Positions 5,904 to 15,141 of a stretch of DNA of 28,387 nucleotides are shown here, in pieces. A program made the position numbers and the translations under genes. Every line of letters starts with the position of its first letter. Within the stretch, counting starts at the first letter, position 1. The notes under the pieces were generated by a model. The model ran no database searches. It was given only the letters and a program-made list of their open reading frames with translations, and was not told the origin of the DNA. Source of the stretch: Caldiserica bacterium UBA646. GTDB lineage: Bacteria; Caldisericota; Caldisericia; Caldisericales; Caldisericaceae. Location: assembly GCA_002299965.1 (NCBI GenBank), contig DBOM01000035.1, forward strand, positions 1 through 28,387, given 5' to 3'.

Positions 5904-6917
5904 ATGAATAAATTAATCAAAAGCAAAAAACTTAGAGTTCTTTTGCCGATACTTATTGTTGCAGGGCTTGGTATAGTCATTTATGGCATTCCCACTATGT
6001 TAATGAAGAATAAACCCGCTAACAATGGCGTTACAAATCAGGACACAACATCAAATGAGCCAACAGGATACAGTGAAGCCGTTTATTTAATCCCTATTAG
6101 TGGCGGACAGATTACCAGAGAGGACTTAAATGCCCACCCTGAGATTTTGGCAGTGACTGATTTTGCATCTCTAACTTCTCAAACCAAAAGGCATATTGCT
6201 ATATGGATTGATAAGGACGCGGTAAACCTGTTGCCCGAAGGATGGCTCAACCGGGAGCCACAAAAGTATTATCCGATTGTTTTGGTTGGATATAATAATG
6301 CGCTTTATTCTATGCGTGAAAAATTAAATTTGCCAATGTTTGGTTTAGGCGGCCCCCTGGTTGATTGGAGTAAACAGAAATTAGAGCCAGGTTTTAGCGT
6401 CTGGATGATAGAAAAAGATAGCCCCAATGAAATACCTGCTTTTATGAAAGGCTATGTAGAGCCTGTAACAGCTGAACGCATTTTAGAGGTAAGCAATGGG
6501 CTCCTCAAGAAGAGCTTCTCAATTATTGAATATAAGAACACTCAATATGATTTTAGTTTTTCATTACCCTTGATCTGGCAAGGGTATTCTATAGCAGGAG
6601 ATAAATGGGAGGGGGAGACTTTAGTTCAAGGGAGCGATGTGGTTGTTGAGCAAGGTCCGACACTTCTCATAAGGCATCCTGAATGGACATCTCAAAATCC
6701 AAGGCAGGATATACCAATTATGATTTTTACAATCAGCCAGTGGGATTCACTTGAGAAAGGTAAATTCCATATCGGTGCAGCGCCAGTTGGTCCTACAAAA
6801 CTTGGGAGCAACAGCAAATACGTTTTTGCACTTCCTCCGCGCTACAATGTTGCACTCCCGCCAGGGTTTGAAGAAGTTGAGCAGATTTTTGAGAATAACC
6901 CTCTTAAAACATTCTGA
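5904..6917 (+). CDS. membrane-anchored exported protein of unknown function
   Basis: A 337-residue protein; AAAGGAG upstream supports the ATG. The N terminus has a Lys/Arg-rich start and a membrane anchor (about 11-33, VLLPILIVAGLGIVIYGIPT), followed by a short Asn/Thr/Pro linker and two apparent globular parts. The first (about 55-205) contains HIAIWIDKDAVNLLPEGWLN and YYPIVLVGYNNALYSMREKL. The second (about 208-337) begins YDFSFSLPLIWQGYSI and contains IPIMIFTISQWDSLEKG and the conserved-looking end YVFALPPRYNVALPPGFEEV, which recalls small exported domains in Gram-positive-type proteins. I do not recognise a catalytic motif. Tandem type I and type II ECF-like promoters precede it, so it probably responds to envelope signals. 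Confidence 0.82.
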   Translation: MNKLIKSKKLRVLLPILIVAGLGIVIYGIPTMLMKNKPANNGVTNQDTTSNEPTGYSEAVYLIPISGGQITREDLNAHPEILAVTDFASLTSQTKRHIAIWIDKDAVNLLPEGWLNREPQKYYPIVLVGYNNALYSMREKLNLPMFGLGGPLVDWSKQKLEPGFSVWMIEKDSPNEIPAFMKGYVEPVTAERILEVSNGLLKKSFSIIEYKNTQYDFSFSLPLIWQGYSIAGDKWEGETLVQGSDVVVEQGPTLLIRHPEWTSQNPRQDIPIMIFTISQWDSLEKGKFHIGAAPVGPTKLGSNSKYVFALPPRYNVALPPGFEEVEQIFENNPLKTF

Positions 6918-6980
6918 AGATTCTTTAATATAGTGTTTAATTATAAAAGTGATAAAATATAAGCAAAAGGAGATGATTTT

Positions 6981-9107
6981 ATGAAAAAGGTTTTCTTGGT
7001 AGTAACCGTAGTTGTTTTTTTGATGAATTTTGCGGGGTGCAATCAAGAGCAAACAAAAATTATTAAAATTGATTCTGACCCTCAGGGGGCATTGGTGTAC
7101 ATTGATAAGGAGGGTATTGGAAAGACACCTCTTGAATATTCTCTTACCTATGGAGAGCACAATATTTCTGTCAGTAAAATTGACTTTGATGTGTATGAAA
7201 CAAGCATTGATGTGACAAAGGACAAAAAAGAACAATCAGTTATGGCGATACTTAAGCCTGTTGCTCCTTCTTCTTACGACCTTTTAAAAGGTGGAGAAAT
7301 CATTCACTTTAATGATAGACCAATTATTAGAAATAGTTGCCCTGACTTCTCATATGCTGGTATTTATCTCAATGATACGGTGAATATAAATGGGTTTACC
7401 AAACTGGATTCATTTGACATTGTTTTCCCATCTGGAAAGAGTGTACATATTGATACAGAGAAAACGGACCGTAAATACACAGAGAATGTGTATATCAGGA
7501 AGTTTTCTAAAACGGTAATATTCGATGAGATAGGAGAGTATAAAATATTTTCAGATAACAAAATTGTGATATTTGGGTCGGGTGGATACAAGGAGTTTAA
7601 ATTTCAAGTCTTATACAAAGCAAAACCAGTAGATACATTAACACTGGGGAGCCTGAACGGGAACCATGGTGGTGAATGTGGTGAATATGGTAATGAAAAT
7701 ACAATTTTGCTACCAATTGGTAAAGAGATAACTGCGAAACTTTTATTAACTGATGGAAAAGGTAATATTGCAAGGAACAAACCAATTGGCCTTAACAATT
7801 TAAAGACCGACGAAAACGGTATCGTTTCAATCAAAATTGGAAGTAAGAGGATGGGGGGTGAAGGCCCATCTGTAGTCTATGGCGATATTTTGTGCTGGAT
7901 ATGCGACTATACAACATTTGATACAAACGGAAACCTTATCAAATCATGCTTCATGAGACCTAACCAGAAGGGCGAACTTGTTCAAGCTATCCCTGAGAAA
8001 GTTCCTCAAAAAACTTCTATAATAAATGAGGATGGGCATATCTATATGCCTTTTGATTGCTCCGGGCTTTCCCCCAATGACCTTGGTTTTAAAGGCAATT
8101 TAAAGTGGTTGTTTATTCATCCTAAAAATCCTTCAATTATTTATACAAATTCATCTGTTTCAAAAGATGGAGGAAAGAGTTTTGAAAAGTTTGGTGATAG
8201 TTTATCGTTTAATACCATTGCAATAGACCCAAACCATCCTGAAGTTGTTTATGGATTTTTAAGTGTAGATCCTTCTACAAAAAGTGGCTTATTAAAATCT
8301 ACCAACTACGGTAAAAGTTTTACAAAAATCGCAGACTTCAAGGTTATTGTTTCAATTGTCGTCGACCCTAAAAATTCCAGGATAATATACATTACTACTG
8401 ACAAGGAATTATTGAAATCAAGTGATGGCGGAAAGACATGGAAAACTTTCTTTAGTTGTCCTGCTATTCCGTGGATAAAACCCCATAATACAGATGTGAT
8501 TTTAACAACTGGCTGTAACTTTGCAATTACAAAAGATGGAGGCAAGACGTGGAATAATATCAATTTTATTAAGGATAAACCGAGAGAATGGAATCCAGCT
8601 GTTGCATTTGCCTTTGACCCAGTAAATCCAGATGTTGTCTATGCAATAACCTATTCTCATCTTTTTAAGTCAGAGGATAACGGCAATAACTGGGCAATGC
8701 CTACATCAAGATACTTTTTTGATTTGTGCAATATGGCTATTGACCCAACAAATCCCAAAAAGATATATTTAGGCTGCAGGGAAGGTATTCTGGAATCTGA
8801 TAGCGGAGGGAAAGGTTTCAAGAATCTTAGCAATCCAACGCCTTCTCCAAACGCAAACTTTAGTGCCTATGTATTTGTGGATTCAAACGGAAGTATTTAC
8901 CCAATTTTGTGCGGAATTCCTTTAAAAATGAGTCAAGATGGCAATTGGTTGCCTCTAAATGATACTTTTCTTGAAGGCGGTCCTGATTGGAAAACAATAG
9001 ATGGAGTATTTTATGTTGACGTAAAGACAACTAAATCTGATACTGCTGTCGTAGAGATTACTAAAGATAGGATAACATTCTACAGGCTTAGCTATATGGG
9101 ACCGTAA
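6981..9107 (+). CDS. lipoprotein: PEGA domain, FPSGK module, Asp-box beta-propeller
   Basis: A 708-residue lipoprotein with AAAGGAG before the ATG. The lipobox MNFAGC gives lipidated Cys20. Residues about 26-92 form a PEGA domain (IDSDPQGALVYIDKEGIGKT). Residues about 105-360 match a module shared with the genes at 11991, 14123 and 15142. It comprises YAGIYLNDTVNINGFT, DIVFPSGKSVHIDTEK, FDEIGEYKIF, an Ig-like stretch (KLLLTDGKGNIARNKPIG, LKTDENGIVSI), YGDIL, then HIYMPFD. Residues about 375-650 hold at least five Asp-box/BNR repeats (SKDGGKSF, SSDGGKTW, TKDGGKTW and degenerate versions), predicting a sialidase/YCF48-like propeller without sialidase catalytic motifs. The final 45 residues (SDTAVVEITKDRITFYRL) match the ends of the genes at 11991 and 15142. 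Likely a surface binding or sensing protein. The promoter is unclear; a TAAAAT at 6953 has no good -35. Confidence 0.88.
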   Translation: MKKVFLVVTVVVFLMNFAGCNQEQTKIIKIDSDPQGALVYIDKEGIGKTPLEYSLTYGEHNISVSKIDFDVYETSIDVTKDKKEQSVMAILKPVAPSSYDLLKGGEIIHFNDRPIIRNSCPDFSYAGIYLNDTVNINGFTKLDSFDIVFPSGKSVHIDTEKTDRKYTENVYIRKFSKTVIFDEIGEYKIFSDNKIVIFGSGGYKEFKFQVLYKAKPVDTLTLGSLNGNHGGECGEYGNENTILLPIGKEITAKLLLTDGKGNIARNKPIGLNNLKTDENGIVSIKIGSKRMGGEGPSVVYGDILCWICDYTTFDTNGNLIKSCFMRPNQKGELVQAIPEKVPQKTSIINEDGHIYMPFDCSGLSPNDLGFKGNLKWLFIHPKNPSIIYTNSSVSKDGGKSFEKFGDSLSFNTIAIDPNHPEVVYGFLSVDPSTKSGLLKSTNYGKSFTKIADFKVIVSIVVDPKNSRIIYITTDKELLKSSDGGKTWKTFFSCPAIPWIKPHNTDVILTTGCNFAITKDGGKTWNNINFIKDKPREWNPAVAFAFDPVNPDVVYAITYSHLFKSEDNGNNWAMPTSRYFFDLCNMAIDPTNPKKIYLGCREGILESDSGGKGFKNLSNPTPSPNANFSAYVFVDSNGSIYPILCGIPLKMSQDGNWLPLNDTFLEGGPDWKTIDGVFYVDVKTTKSDTAVVEITKDRITFYRLSYMGP

Positions 9108-9123
9108 AAAAGGAGATTGTTTT

Positions 9124-9186
9124 ATGAAAAATTTTGTTGTTAAAATTATTGCAAGGGAGGCTTATTATGTCTTGCCCGTACTGTGA
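9124..9186 (+). CDS. possible 20-residue leader ORF overlapping the WG-repeat gene
   Basis: AAGGAGA followed by ATG at 9124 opens a 20-codon frame (MKNFVVKIIAREAYYVLPVL) ending at TGA 9184-9186, 17 nt inside the next gene. It contains the next gene's Shine-Dalgarno (GGGAGG). Its start region resembles the MKK starts of neighbouring lipoprotein genes, so it may be a translational-coupling leader or the remnant of a former gene start. Not independently supported. Confidence 0.35.
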   Translation: MKNFVVKIIAREAYYVLPVL

Positions 9187-10285
9187 AGTAAAGATAACAA
9201 GCTCAAAAAAGCGCAGGCATTCAAATCTTAAAACTTTCCTACCAATTTTTATTGTGCTGGTTCTACTTTTAACATCCTGCAACATTCTTACAAACAACGG
9301 AACACAAGTTGGAACTAATACCCAGAGCGAAGTTCAAGCTCTTATTCCATACAGGAAAGGCGACAAGTGGGGCTTCTGCGGCAGAAATAAAAAGATGACA
9401 ATACTGCCTGTTTACGATGATGCACGTCCTTTCAGTGAGGGTCTTGCAGCTGTTGAACTGAACAAAAAATGGGGTTATATCGATAAAAAAGGTAATATGG
9501 TAATAAAACCTGTTTATGATGGTGGTTGTAATATGGTAGAACCTTTTATCGACGGCCTTGCACGGGTTGAACTTAACGGTAAATGGGGCTATATCGATAC
9601 AAAGGGGAATATGGTAATCCAACCTATTTATAGTGATGCTTGTAATATTGTAGGGCCTTTTAGCGAAGGTCTTGCACGAGTTGCACTCAATCGCAAATGG
9701 GGTTTCATCGATACAAAGGGGAATATGGTAATACAACCTGCTTATGATTTTGCAGGTGATTTTAGCGAAGGTCTTGCAACTGTTAACCTCAATGAGAAAG
9801 GACAAGGGTTCAAACAAGACTGTGGTTTCATCGATACAAAAGGAAATATGGTAATACCGCCTGTTTATGATGATGCAGGGCCTTTTAGCGAAGGTCTCGC
9901 ACTTGTTAGCCCCAACAATAAATATGGCTATATCGATACAAAAGGTAATATGGTAATAAAACCTGTTTATGATGCTGCAGGGTCTTTTAGCGAAGATCTC
10001 GCAGCTGTATTAATTAATGGTAAATGGGGTTTCATCGATACAAAAGGCAATGTGGTAATACAGCCTGTTTATTATGATGTTTATGGTAGGGTAGGGCCTT
10101 TTTCCGAAGGACTTGCACGAGTTGAACTCAACCGTAAATGGGGTTTCATCAATACAAAAGGCAATATGGTTATACAAGCAGTTTATGACTGGACATATTC
10201 TTTTAGTGATGGACTTGCACGAGTTAAACTCAACGGCAAATGGGGCTACATCGACACAAATGGTATACAGTACTGGGAGAATTAA
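9167..10285 (+). CDS. WG-repeat protein with CPYC N terminus and lipobox
   Basis: A 372-residue protein. The ATG at 9167 is chosen because GGGAGG lies 7 nt upstream; an upstream TTG in frame has no RBS. The N terminus MSCPYCEVKI carries a zinc-ribbon-like CxxC, followed by a basic stretch and a hydrophobic segment (LPIFIVLVLLLTSCN) whose LLTSC is a lipobox around Cys38. The remainder is eight WG repeats plus a partial ninth, each 34-41 residues with the core KWGYIDTKGNMVIQPVYD followed by PFSEGLARVELN. WG repeats are beta-rich, usually surface exposed and of unproven function. A CxxC before the lipobox is unusual because a signal peptide normally starts within a few residues. It sits between two PEGA lipoprotein genes in the same run. 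Confidence 0.88.
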   Translation: MSCPYCEVKITSSKKRRHSNLKTFLPIFIVLVLLLTSCNILTNNGTQVGTNTQSEVQALIPYRKGDKWGFCGRNKKMTILPVYDDARPFSEGLAAVELNKKWGYIDKKGNMVIKPVYDGGCNMVEPFIDGLARVELNGKWGYIDTKGNMVIQPIYSDACNIVGPFSEGLARVALNRKWGFIDTKGNMVIQPAYDFAGDFSEGLATVNLNEKGQGFKQDCGFIDTKGNMVIPPVYDDAGPFSEGLALVSPNNKYGYIDTKGNMVIKPVYDAAGSFSEDLAAVLINGKWGFIDTKGNVVIQPVYYDVYGRVGPFSEGLARVELNRKWGFINTKGNMVIQAVYDWTYSFSDGLARVKLNGKWGYIDTNGIQYWEN

Positions 10286-10324
10286 AAATGGCTTTTAATA
10301 AAATAACATCACAGGAAGTGTAAT

Positions 10325-11821
10325 ATGAAATTTTTTAAAATCAAGGTAGTTTTAAAGAAAACTGTCGTATTTTTACTTATGGTTGCGCTTGTTATAGGTT
10401 TTTCAGGGTGCAGAAGCAAACAAACAAACAATATCCCGGGCAATCCAACTGCCCAAAAGCAAACAAAACTTGTCCATATTGATTCAGACCCGCAGGGTGC
10501 AATAGTATTTATTGATGACAATTTTGTTGTACGAACTCCATCTGATGTTGAATTAACTATGGGAAAGCATTCCATTATTTTTAACAAAGATGGCTATGAG
10601 AATTGCATCTTAAATGATGCAGAGGTAAAAAAAGATACAGCAGAAATTAACATAAAACTTAAAAAAATCGTTGATGAGAATATCATTAAGCTTGTCAGAA
10701 ACAATTTAAGTGTCACCCTCTCAAATACTCTCTCAAAACTTGTCTTTGTTTCCAATGGAGCTCTTTACTTAGGTGACGAGAGCGGAAAGACTGTTGAAAA
10801 AGTAGCAGTGGTAGATAATAATTATAGGGCACAAATCTTTGGCGTATCTCCTACCTTACAATGGGTTATTTTAAGAATAAACTCAAAAGATATAGGAATA
10901 GACAGCGAGCAATTTCTTTATGCACTAAACATTGAAACGCTTGAGTTGGTTAAAATTGCAGAGGATTATTGGGAAGGTGGCTTTCGCATTTCTTTTAATT
11001 TTGGAAACGATGAACTTATCTATGGATTCCAAGGAGTGAATGCGCCATACGCTTATGTTGCTGATTTCAACCTTAATACAAAAAAGAATACTTATTTATT
11101 GAATCCTGAAAATAACAAATTGGAACTTGCATATGCATTTGACATTTCCCCTGACAAAAGATACGTTGCGTATGCAGGTGGCAATGTTGAAGTTTTCCCG
11201 GATAACAGAACTGCTCTGTATCTAAAAAATCTTGAAACAGACAAACTAAAAATGCTTGTAAAAGCATCCGATCTTGATAGAAACGAAGGTGAAGATTTCA
11301 TTTCAGGTGTTAACTTTATAAACGGAGGAAAAGAAATTCTTTATAGCAGAGAAATCTGGAAGCAAAGCTCCACATACAATCCTGTTGTAAAATACTTTGT
11401 TACAGACTTTAACAGGCAGAGCAGGGAAATCTCGCTAGATGATGCTTTAAAGCTTATGCCGAGCAATTATCAACTTTTGGAAGCCAAACTTAAGAAGATA
11501 CTAAACAAAAATCTTTATGTTTATGCAGTTTTAAAAAAGTGTGGCAAAATTGTTTTTACTGTATGGAATGAGAATAAGCCAGATAAACTGTTTTTATGTA
11601 ACTTTGACTTTTCTAACATACAGGATACAGGCATTTCAGACCTCAACAATAGAAATTTCTCCGATAGCTGCAAGTTTGTTTGTGAAGCATCACCAAATCC
11701 TGAAACTTTTGGCAGCACTAATTCGACATGGTATTTAGTTGATGCTAAAACTAATACAAAAATAAATTTAGAGGAACTTTCTAAGATGAATATTAGCTCT
11801 GCAATTTATATAGGAAAGTAA
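10325..11821 (+). CDS. PEGA-domain lipoprotein with TolB/WD40-like propeller
   Basis: A 498-residue protein with CAGGAAG as a modest RBS. The signal peptide ends with the lipobox GFSGC (Cys29). A Pro/Gln/Asn linker leads to a PEGA domain at about 46-118 (VHIDSDPQGAIVFIDDNFVV, ELTMGKHSIIFNKDGYE). The C-terminal 370 residues look like a TolB/WD40-type propeller: LSKLVFVSNGALYLGDESGK, ALNIETLELVKI, FDISPDKRYVAYAGG and KYFVTDFNRQSREISLDDAL. No catalytic residues are evident. It differs from the adjacent paralogues in lacking the FPSGK module and Asp-boxes. Probably cotranscribed from upstream; the next gene begins with its own ECF-type promoter. Confidence 0.85.
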   Translation: MKFFKIKVVLKKTVVFLLMVALVIGFSGCRSKQTNNIPGNPTAQKQTKLVHIDSDPQGAIVFIDDNFVVRTPSDVELTMGKHSIIFNKDGYENCILNDAEVKKDTAEINIKLKKIVDENIIKLVRNNLSVTLSNTLSKLVFVSNGALYLGDESGKTVEKVAVVDNNYRAQIFGVSPTLQWVILRINSKDIGIDSEQFLYALNIETLELVKIAEDYWEGGFRISFNFGNDELIYGFQGVNAPYAYVADFNLNTKKNTYLLNPENNKLELAYAFDISPDKRYVAYAGGNVEVFPDNRTALYLKNLETDKLKMLVKASDLDRNEGEDFISGVNFINGGKEILYSREIWKQSSTYNPVVKYFVTDFNRQSREISLDDALKLMPSNYQLLEAKLKKILNKNLYVYAVLKKCGKIVFTVWNENKPDKLFLCNFDFSNIQDTGISDLNNRNFSDSCKFVCEASPNPETFGSTNSTWYLVDAKTNTKINLEELSKMNISSAIYIGK

Positions 11822-11916
11822 TTATGCAAATGTGTTATATTGGCAGAAATACTGGAAAGATTAAAGACACTGGAGTACCTAATAAACAGGATTTGCAAAG
11901 TTCTTGAAAAAATAAT

Positions 11917-11944
11917 GGAGCTTTTTTGCTTCTCGTGCATCTAA
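11917..11944 (+). promoter_or_regulatory. ECF-type promoter, type I variant (site C)
   Basis: GGAGCTT (11917-11923, one mismatch to GGAACTT), 16 nt, TCTAA (11940-11944), then TATATATAGG. It lies 46 nt before the ATG at 11991. It heads a nine-gene same-strand run (11991-25620) with mostly short gaps or overlaps, making it the candidate main promoter of that operon. The 145-nt gap before it also holds a 28-codon frame from 11824 with no RBS, which I do not call. Confidence 0.75.
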
Positions 11945-11990
11945 TATATATAGGCAGAAAATAATTGTGCCTCAGAAAGAAGATGGTTTT

Positions 11991-14111
11991 ATGAAAAAGA
12001 TTTTAGTTGCTGTAGTTTTGCTTGTTTTTCTTGCAAGTGTTGCAGGGTGCGGAACAAAGCAAACACAAACAACTCCGGGCAATGCTTCAGAAAATCAATC
12101 GGGCAGTTCATCAAGCAACGCATCAAATACCGCTCCCTCTTGCATACGCACAAAACTCATTCACGTTACCTCTGATCCGGAAGGTGCAACTGTTAATATT
12201 GACGGCAGCTTGTTGTCACTTGTAACCCCTATTGATGTTGAGCTTTTGCCAGGGCACTACACATTCGCATTTGGGAAAATGAAGCATGAAGGCTGCACGC
12301 TGAATGTAAATGTGAAAGAAGACACTGAAGAGGTTAAAGCAACGCTTAAAGCATCAGAAACACGAGATATACCTTTTTACGTAAGCGGTCCAATTGTTTT
12401 CGGTTCTGTACCTTACAAGACCTGCTGCAGTGCTGCCGAAATTGCTTATTCAAACATTTTTTACGGTGGGACTTACACGATAGGTGGTGCTACCTATGGT
12501 ATTGATTCATTTGACATCGTTTTTCCATCGGGCAGAAAAGTTCACTTCGACACAGAAAAAGTTTCAGATAAATTAAGGGAATTTTCAAAGGCTGTGACGT
12601 TTGACGAGGTAGGTTTCTATAAAGTTGTTGCAAATGGAGAAGTACTTGAGGGCAGTTCATTCAGTGTGGATTACAAGGCGACAATCCTTCCAGGGACTCC
12701 TGTTTTAGATTTATTTCCTGATTTTGATATTTGCAAACCCAAAAAAACAATTGCAGTGCCTGTGGGAGGCAAAGTGGAAGCAAAGCTCCTCATAACAGAT
12801 GCAAAGGGCAATCCGATAAGAAACACACCCTTGGGCGGTTATGATTTGAAAACCGATTCAAATGGTATTGTAACTTTTGAGGTCAGTATGAATAATAATA
12901 AAGAAATCTTTGTTAACGGAAAGCCTGCACAACTTCTGCTCTACGCAGACATCCTTGCTTGGGGATACGACTATGCAAGGTTTTCAAAAGAGGGCAAACT
13001 GATTAATGCTTCCTTTCCAGGTGCATCAAGCACAACTGTAAAGTTTGAAAACGGGGATGTTTATATGCCTTTAGGTTCATTCGGGTTTGGATCCAATGAG
13101 ATGTACGATGCTGAGATGTTGAACCTTATACTTCCTACATCAAAAGACCCTTCTGTTATCTATACCAATAGATACGTTTCAAGGGATGAAGGAGCACACT
13201 GGACAAAACTCGAAGCAAATTTTAAAATAGTTACGCCTGACCCAAACAAGCCGAATGTCCTCTATGGAGTAGCAGAGGAAAAATACTCTTACGCCTTTCT
13301 AAAATCCGAAGACTACGGAATGCACTTTACAGAAATTAAAAACATAAAAATAGACGCCGATTCTATAAATCAGATTGTGATTGACCCAAACGACTCAAAC
13401 ACGATCTATTTGGCAATGTCAAAAGGCATCTTTAAAACGAACAACGGCGGTAAAACGTGGATATACATATTGGGGCCTTTCAACAAAAATGTAAAATTCA
13501 TAGCGGTGAATCCAAAAGATTCTAATGTGATTTTTGTTTCATCAAGCAATGGCCTTTTCAGAACAAATGACAGAGGAAAAACCTGGGTTAATCAGGATTT
13601 TGAGCCTGACTGCATAGTTTTTGACTCCCAAAAACCCAACATAGTTTATGCAGGTGCACGCTCAGGGCTTTTTGTTTCAAAGGACGAAGGAATAAGCTGG
13701 GAGAAGATTCAGGATTTCAATATTTTCGAACCTTGCTCAATTGCAGTTAACCCTTCACGCACGAATGAAATATATGTTTGCTCCTTTTACAATGGTATTT
13801 ATAAATCTGAAGATTATGGCAAACACTTTAAGAAATTTGATATCCAATTAAATTTTTTAACAAACGTGGCCATTGCGACAAATAACGCAGGGGAGCTATT
13901 CATAAATGATGCGGGCAGTATCCTGAAATTAACAAAAGACGGGGAAGTTTCACAGTTGGGCAAAGGTATCTTCTCTGGATTTGGCCCCAGATGGAAATTC
14001 ATTGACGGGAAAATTTACATTGCCGTTAATACAATTAAATCCGATACTCTTGCAGTAAAAATTACTGACAAGACAATTGAGTTTTACAAGATATGCGATA
14101 TGCTGTTTTGA
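11991..14111 (+). CDS. lipoprotein: PEGA domain, FPSGK module, Asp-box beta-propeller
   Basis: A 706-residue paralogue of the 6981 gene. The ATG at 11991 is preferred over an upstream GTG because MKKILVAVVLLVFLASVAGC is a clean lipoprotein signal (Cys20) and AGAAAGAAGATGG precedes it. A Ser/Asn-rich linker leads to PEGA at about 54-120 (VTSDPEGATVNIDGS). The shared module (about 128-385) includes YKTCCSAAEIAYSNIF, DIVFPSGRKVHFDTEK, FDEVGFYKVV, KLLITDAKGNPIRNTPLGGY, LKTDSNGIVTF and VYMPLG. Six Asp-box repeats follow (SRDEGAHW, KSEDYGMHF, KTNNGGKTW, RTNDRGKTW, SKDEGISW, KSEDYGKHF). The C terminus repeats the SDTLAVKITDKTIEFYKI signature. No sialidase Arg triad or catalytic Tyr can be assigned. 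First gene behind promoter C. Confidence 0.88.
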   Translation: MKKILVAVVLLVFLASVAGCGTKQTQTTPGNASENQSGSSSSNASNTAPSCIRTKLIHVTSDPEGATVNIDGSLLSLVTPIDVELLPGHYTFAFGKMKHEGCTLNVNVKEDTEEVKATLKASETRDIPFYVSGPIVFGSVPYKTCCSAAEIAYSNIFYGGTYTIGGATYGIDSFDIVFPSGRKVHFDTEKVSDKLREFSKAVTFDEVGFYKVVANGEVLEGSSFSVDYKATILPGTPVLDLFPDFDICKPKKTIAVPVGGKVEAKLLITDAKGNPIRNTPLGGYDLKTDSNGIVTFEVSMNNNKEIFVNGKPAQLLLYADILAWGYDYARFSKEGKLINASFPGASSTTVKFENGDVYMPLGSFGFGSNEMYDAEMLNLILPTSKDPSVIYTNRYVSRDEGAHWTKLEANFKIVTPDPNKPNVLYGVAEEKYSYAFLKSEDYGMHFTEIKNIKIDADSINQIVIDPNDSNTIYLAMSKGIFKTNNGGKTWIYILGPFNKNVKFIAVNPKDSNVIFVSSSNGLFRTNDRGKTWVNQDFEPDCIVFDSQKPNIVYAGARSGLFVSKDEGISWEKIQDFNIFEPCSIAVNPSRTNEIYVCSFYNGIYKSEDYGKHFKKFDIQLNFLTNVAIATNNAGELFINDAGSILKLTKDGEVSQLGKGIFSGFGPRWKFIDGKIYIAVNTIKSDTLAVKITDKTIEFYKICDMLF

Positions 14112-14122
14112 AGGAGGCTTTT

Positions 14123-15136
14123 ATGAAGAAGATTCTTGTAAGTTTGCTTGTTACAATACTCATTTTTAGCATTTTTGCAGTTGCAAAAGCAAGGATGTTT
14201 GATGTACGCACGAATAAAATTGCTGAAGAAGGTGCTGAAATTTCTTTTGACAACTTACCACACCTTCAAGAAAATGCTTATTCCGGAATCTACGTAGGCG
14301 ATAGTGTAAAAATTTCCGGGAGAAGTGTTAACGGTAAGGAAGTTAAAATCGTTTTTCCTTCAGGTAAAAGCATCACTTTACCAATTGTAGATACAACGAA
14401 AAACTATTTTGAAAAGACAATTACCTTTGATGAAGAAGGTACTTACAAAATTGAGCCCATGGAAGACAAATGCTTCGAAGTTTGCTATAGGGCAATTTCA
14501 CTTAATGCAATTTTTCTTAAAGACATTGTAGGTGAGAGAGTTACAAATGATGACTATGATAAAAACTTTGTAAACTGGAACAATGCAGTTGCATCATCAT
14601 TAGGGATGAGTGTGTTGCTCGGGGAGCCACTGCCTACTTTTTCACTGCTTATCACTGATAGTAATGGCAACCCTCTTCCCAACCTCAAAGCAAATAAATT
14701 TACAACAAATGAATCTGGCATTGCAACGATTGCTGGAAATCCGGATGATTCGACAATCTATGGCGATGTAAAAATTATCAGGTATAAAAAGTTTATTTTT
14801 GATAAAGATGGACATTTTATTTATTGTTCAAGCGGACAAAAATTAAACGACGGGTTTTTTGACAATGGAAGACTTTTTATTGACGCAAAAAATTTTATAA
14901 GTAATATCTTCTCAGTCGATTATGCAAACGATATTACAATGGCAGATAACTACACAATGTTTCGGAATGGTGTTGCATATCCAGCAATTGTGAAGGATAA
15001 GAATAGTGTCAAATATGTGAACGCAGAATCTGTATTGGCATCTATCAATACGCGTTCTCTGGGCATTATGGGGACTGCAATTGAATACGGGAACGATAAA
15101 ACGATTTTGTACGTTGCACTTTCAGGCGTGAGGTAG
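14123..15136 (+). CDS. secreted single-module (FPSGK) paralogue
   Basis: A 337-residue protein; the ATG at 14123 has AAGGAGG 5 nt upstream, while an in-frame ATG ten codons earlier overlaps the previous gene without an RBS. The N-terminal segment (LVSLLVTILIFSIFAVAKA) is a signal peptide with a probable type I cleavage and no lipobox. The remainder is essentially the shared module alone: AYSGIYVGDSVKISGRS, KIVFPSGKSITLPIVD, FDEEGTYKIEP, YRAISLNAIF, SLLITDSNGNPLPNLKANKF, TTNESGIATI, YGDVKII. It lacks PEGA and propeller, so it marks the natural boundaries of the module. It starts 11 nt after the preceding gene, so translation is likely coupled. Confidence 0.82.
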   Translation: MKKILVSLLVTILIFSIFAVAKARMFDVRTNKIAEEGAEISFDNLPHLQENAYSGIYVGDSVKISGRSVNGKEVKIVFPSGKSITLPIVDTTKNYFEKTITFDEEGTYKIEPMEDKCFEVCYRAISLNAIFLKDIVGERVTNDDYDKNFVNWNNAVASSLGMSVLLGEPLPTFSLLITDSNGNPLPNLKANKFTTNESGIATIAGNPDDSTIYGDVKIIRYKKFIFDKDGHFIYCSSGQKLNDGFFDNGRLFIDAKNFISNIFSVDYANDITMADNYTMFRNGVAYPAIVKDKNSVKYVNAESVLASINTRSLGIMGTAIEYGNDKTILYVALSGVR

Positions 15137-15141
15137 AGACG

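Noticed and set aside
6930..6958. Housekeeping promoter before the 6981 gene
   Set aside because: TAAAAT at 6953 is a fair -10 but no hexamer at 16-18 nt upstream resembles TTGACA.
9269..9817. 182-codon frame antisense to the WG-repeat gene
   Set aside because: Its repeated translation simply mirrors the WG repeats; no RBS or independent support.
9360..10270. Regular repetition suggesting a CRISPR array
   Set aside because: Units keep the reading frame, vary in length and translate as WG repeats; there are no unique spacers of constant length.
11824..11907. 28-codon frame between two lipoprotein genes
   Set aside because: No RBS, and it runs into promoter C; no recognisable protein content.
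6981..14111. Sialidase function for the Asp-box proteins
   Set aside because: Asp-box repeats mark the propeller fold only; the arginine triad and catalytic Tyr/Glu/Asp of sialidases cannot be placed.
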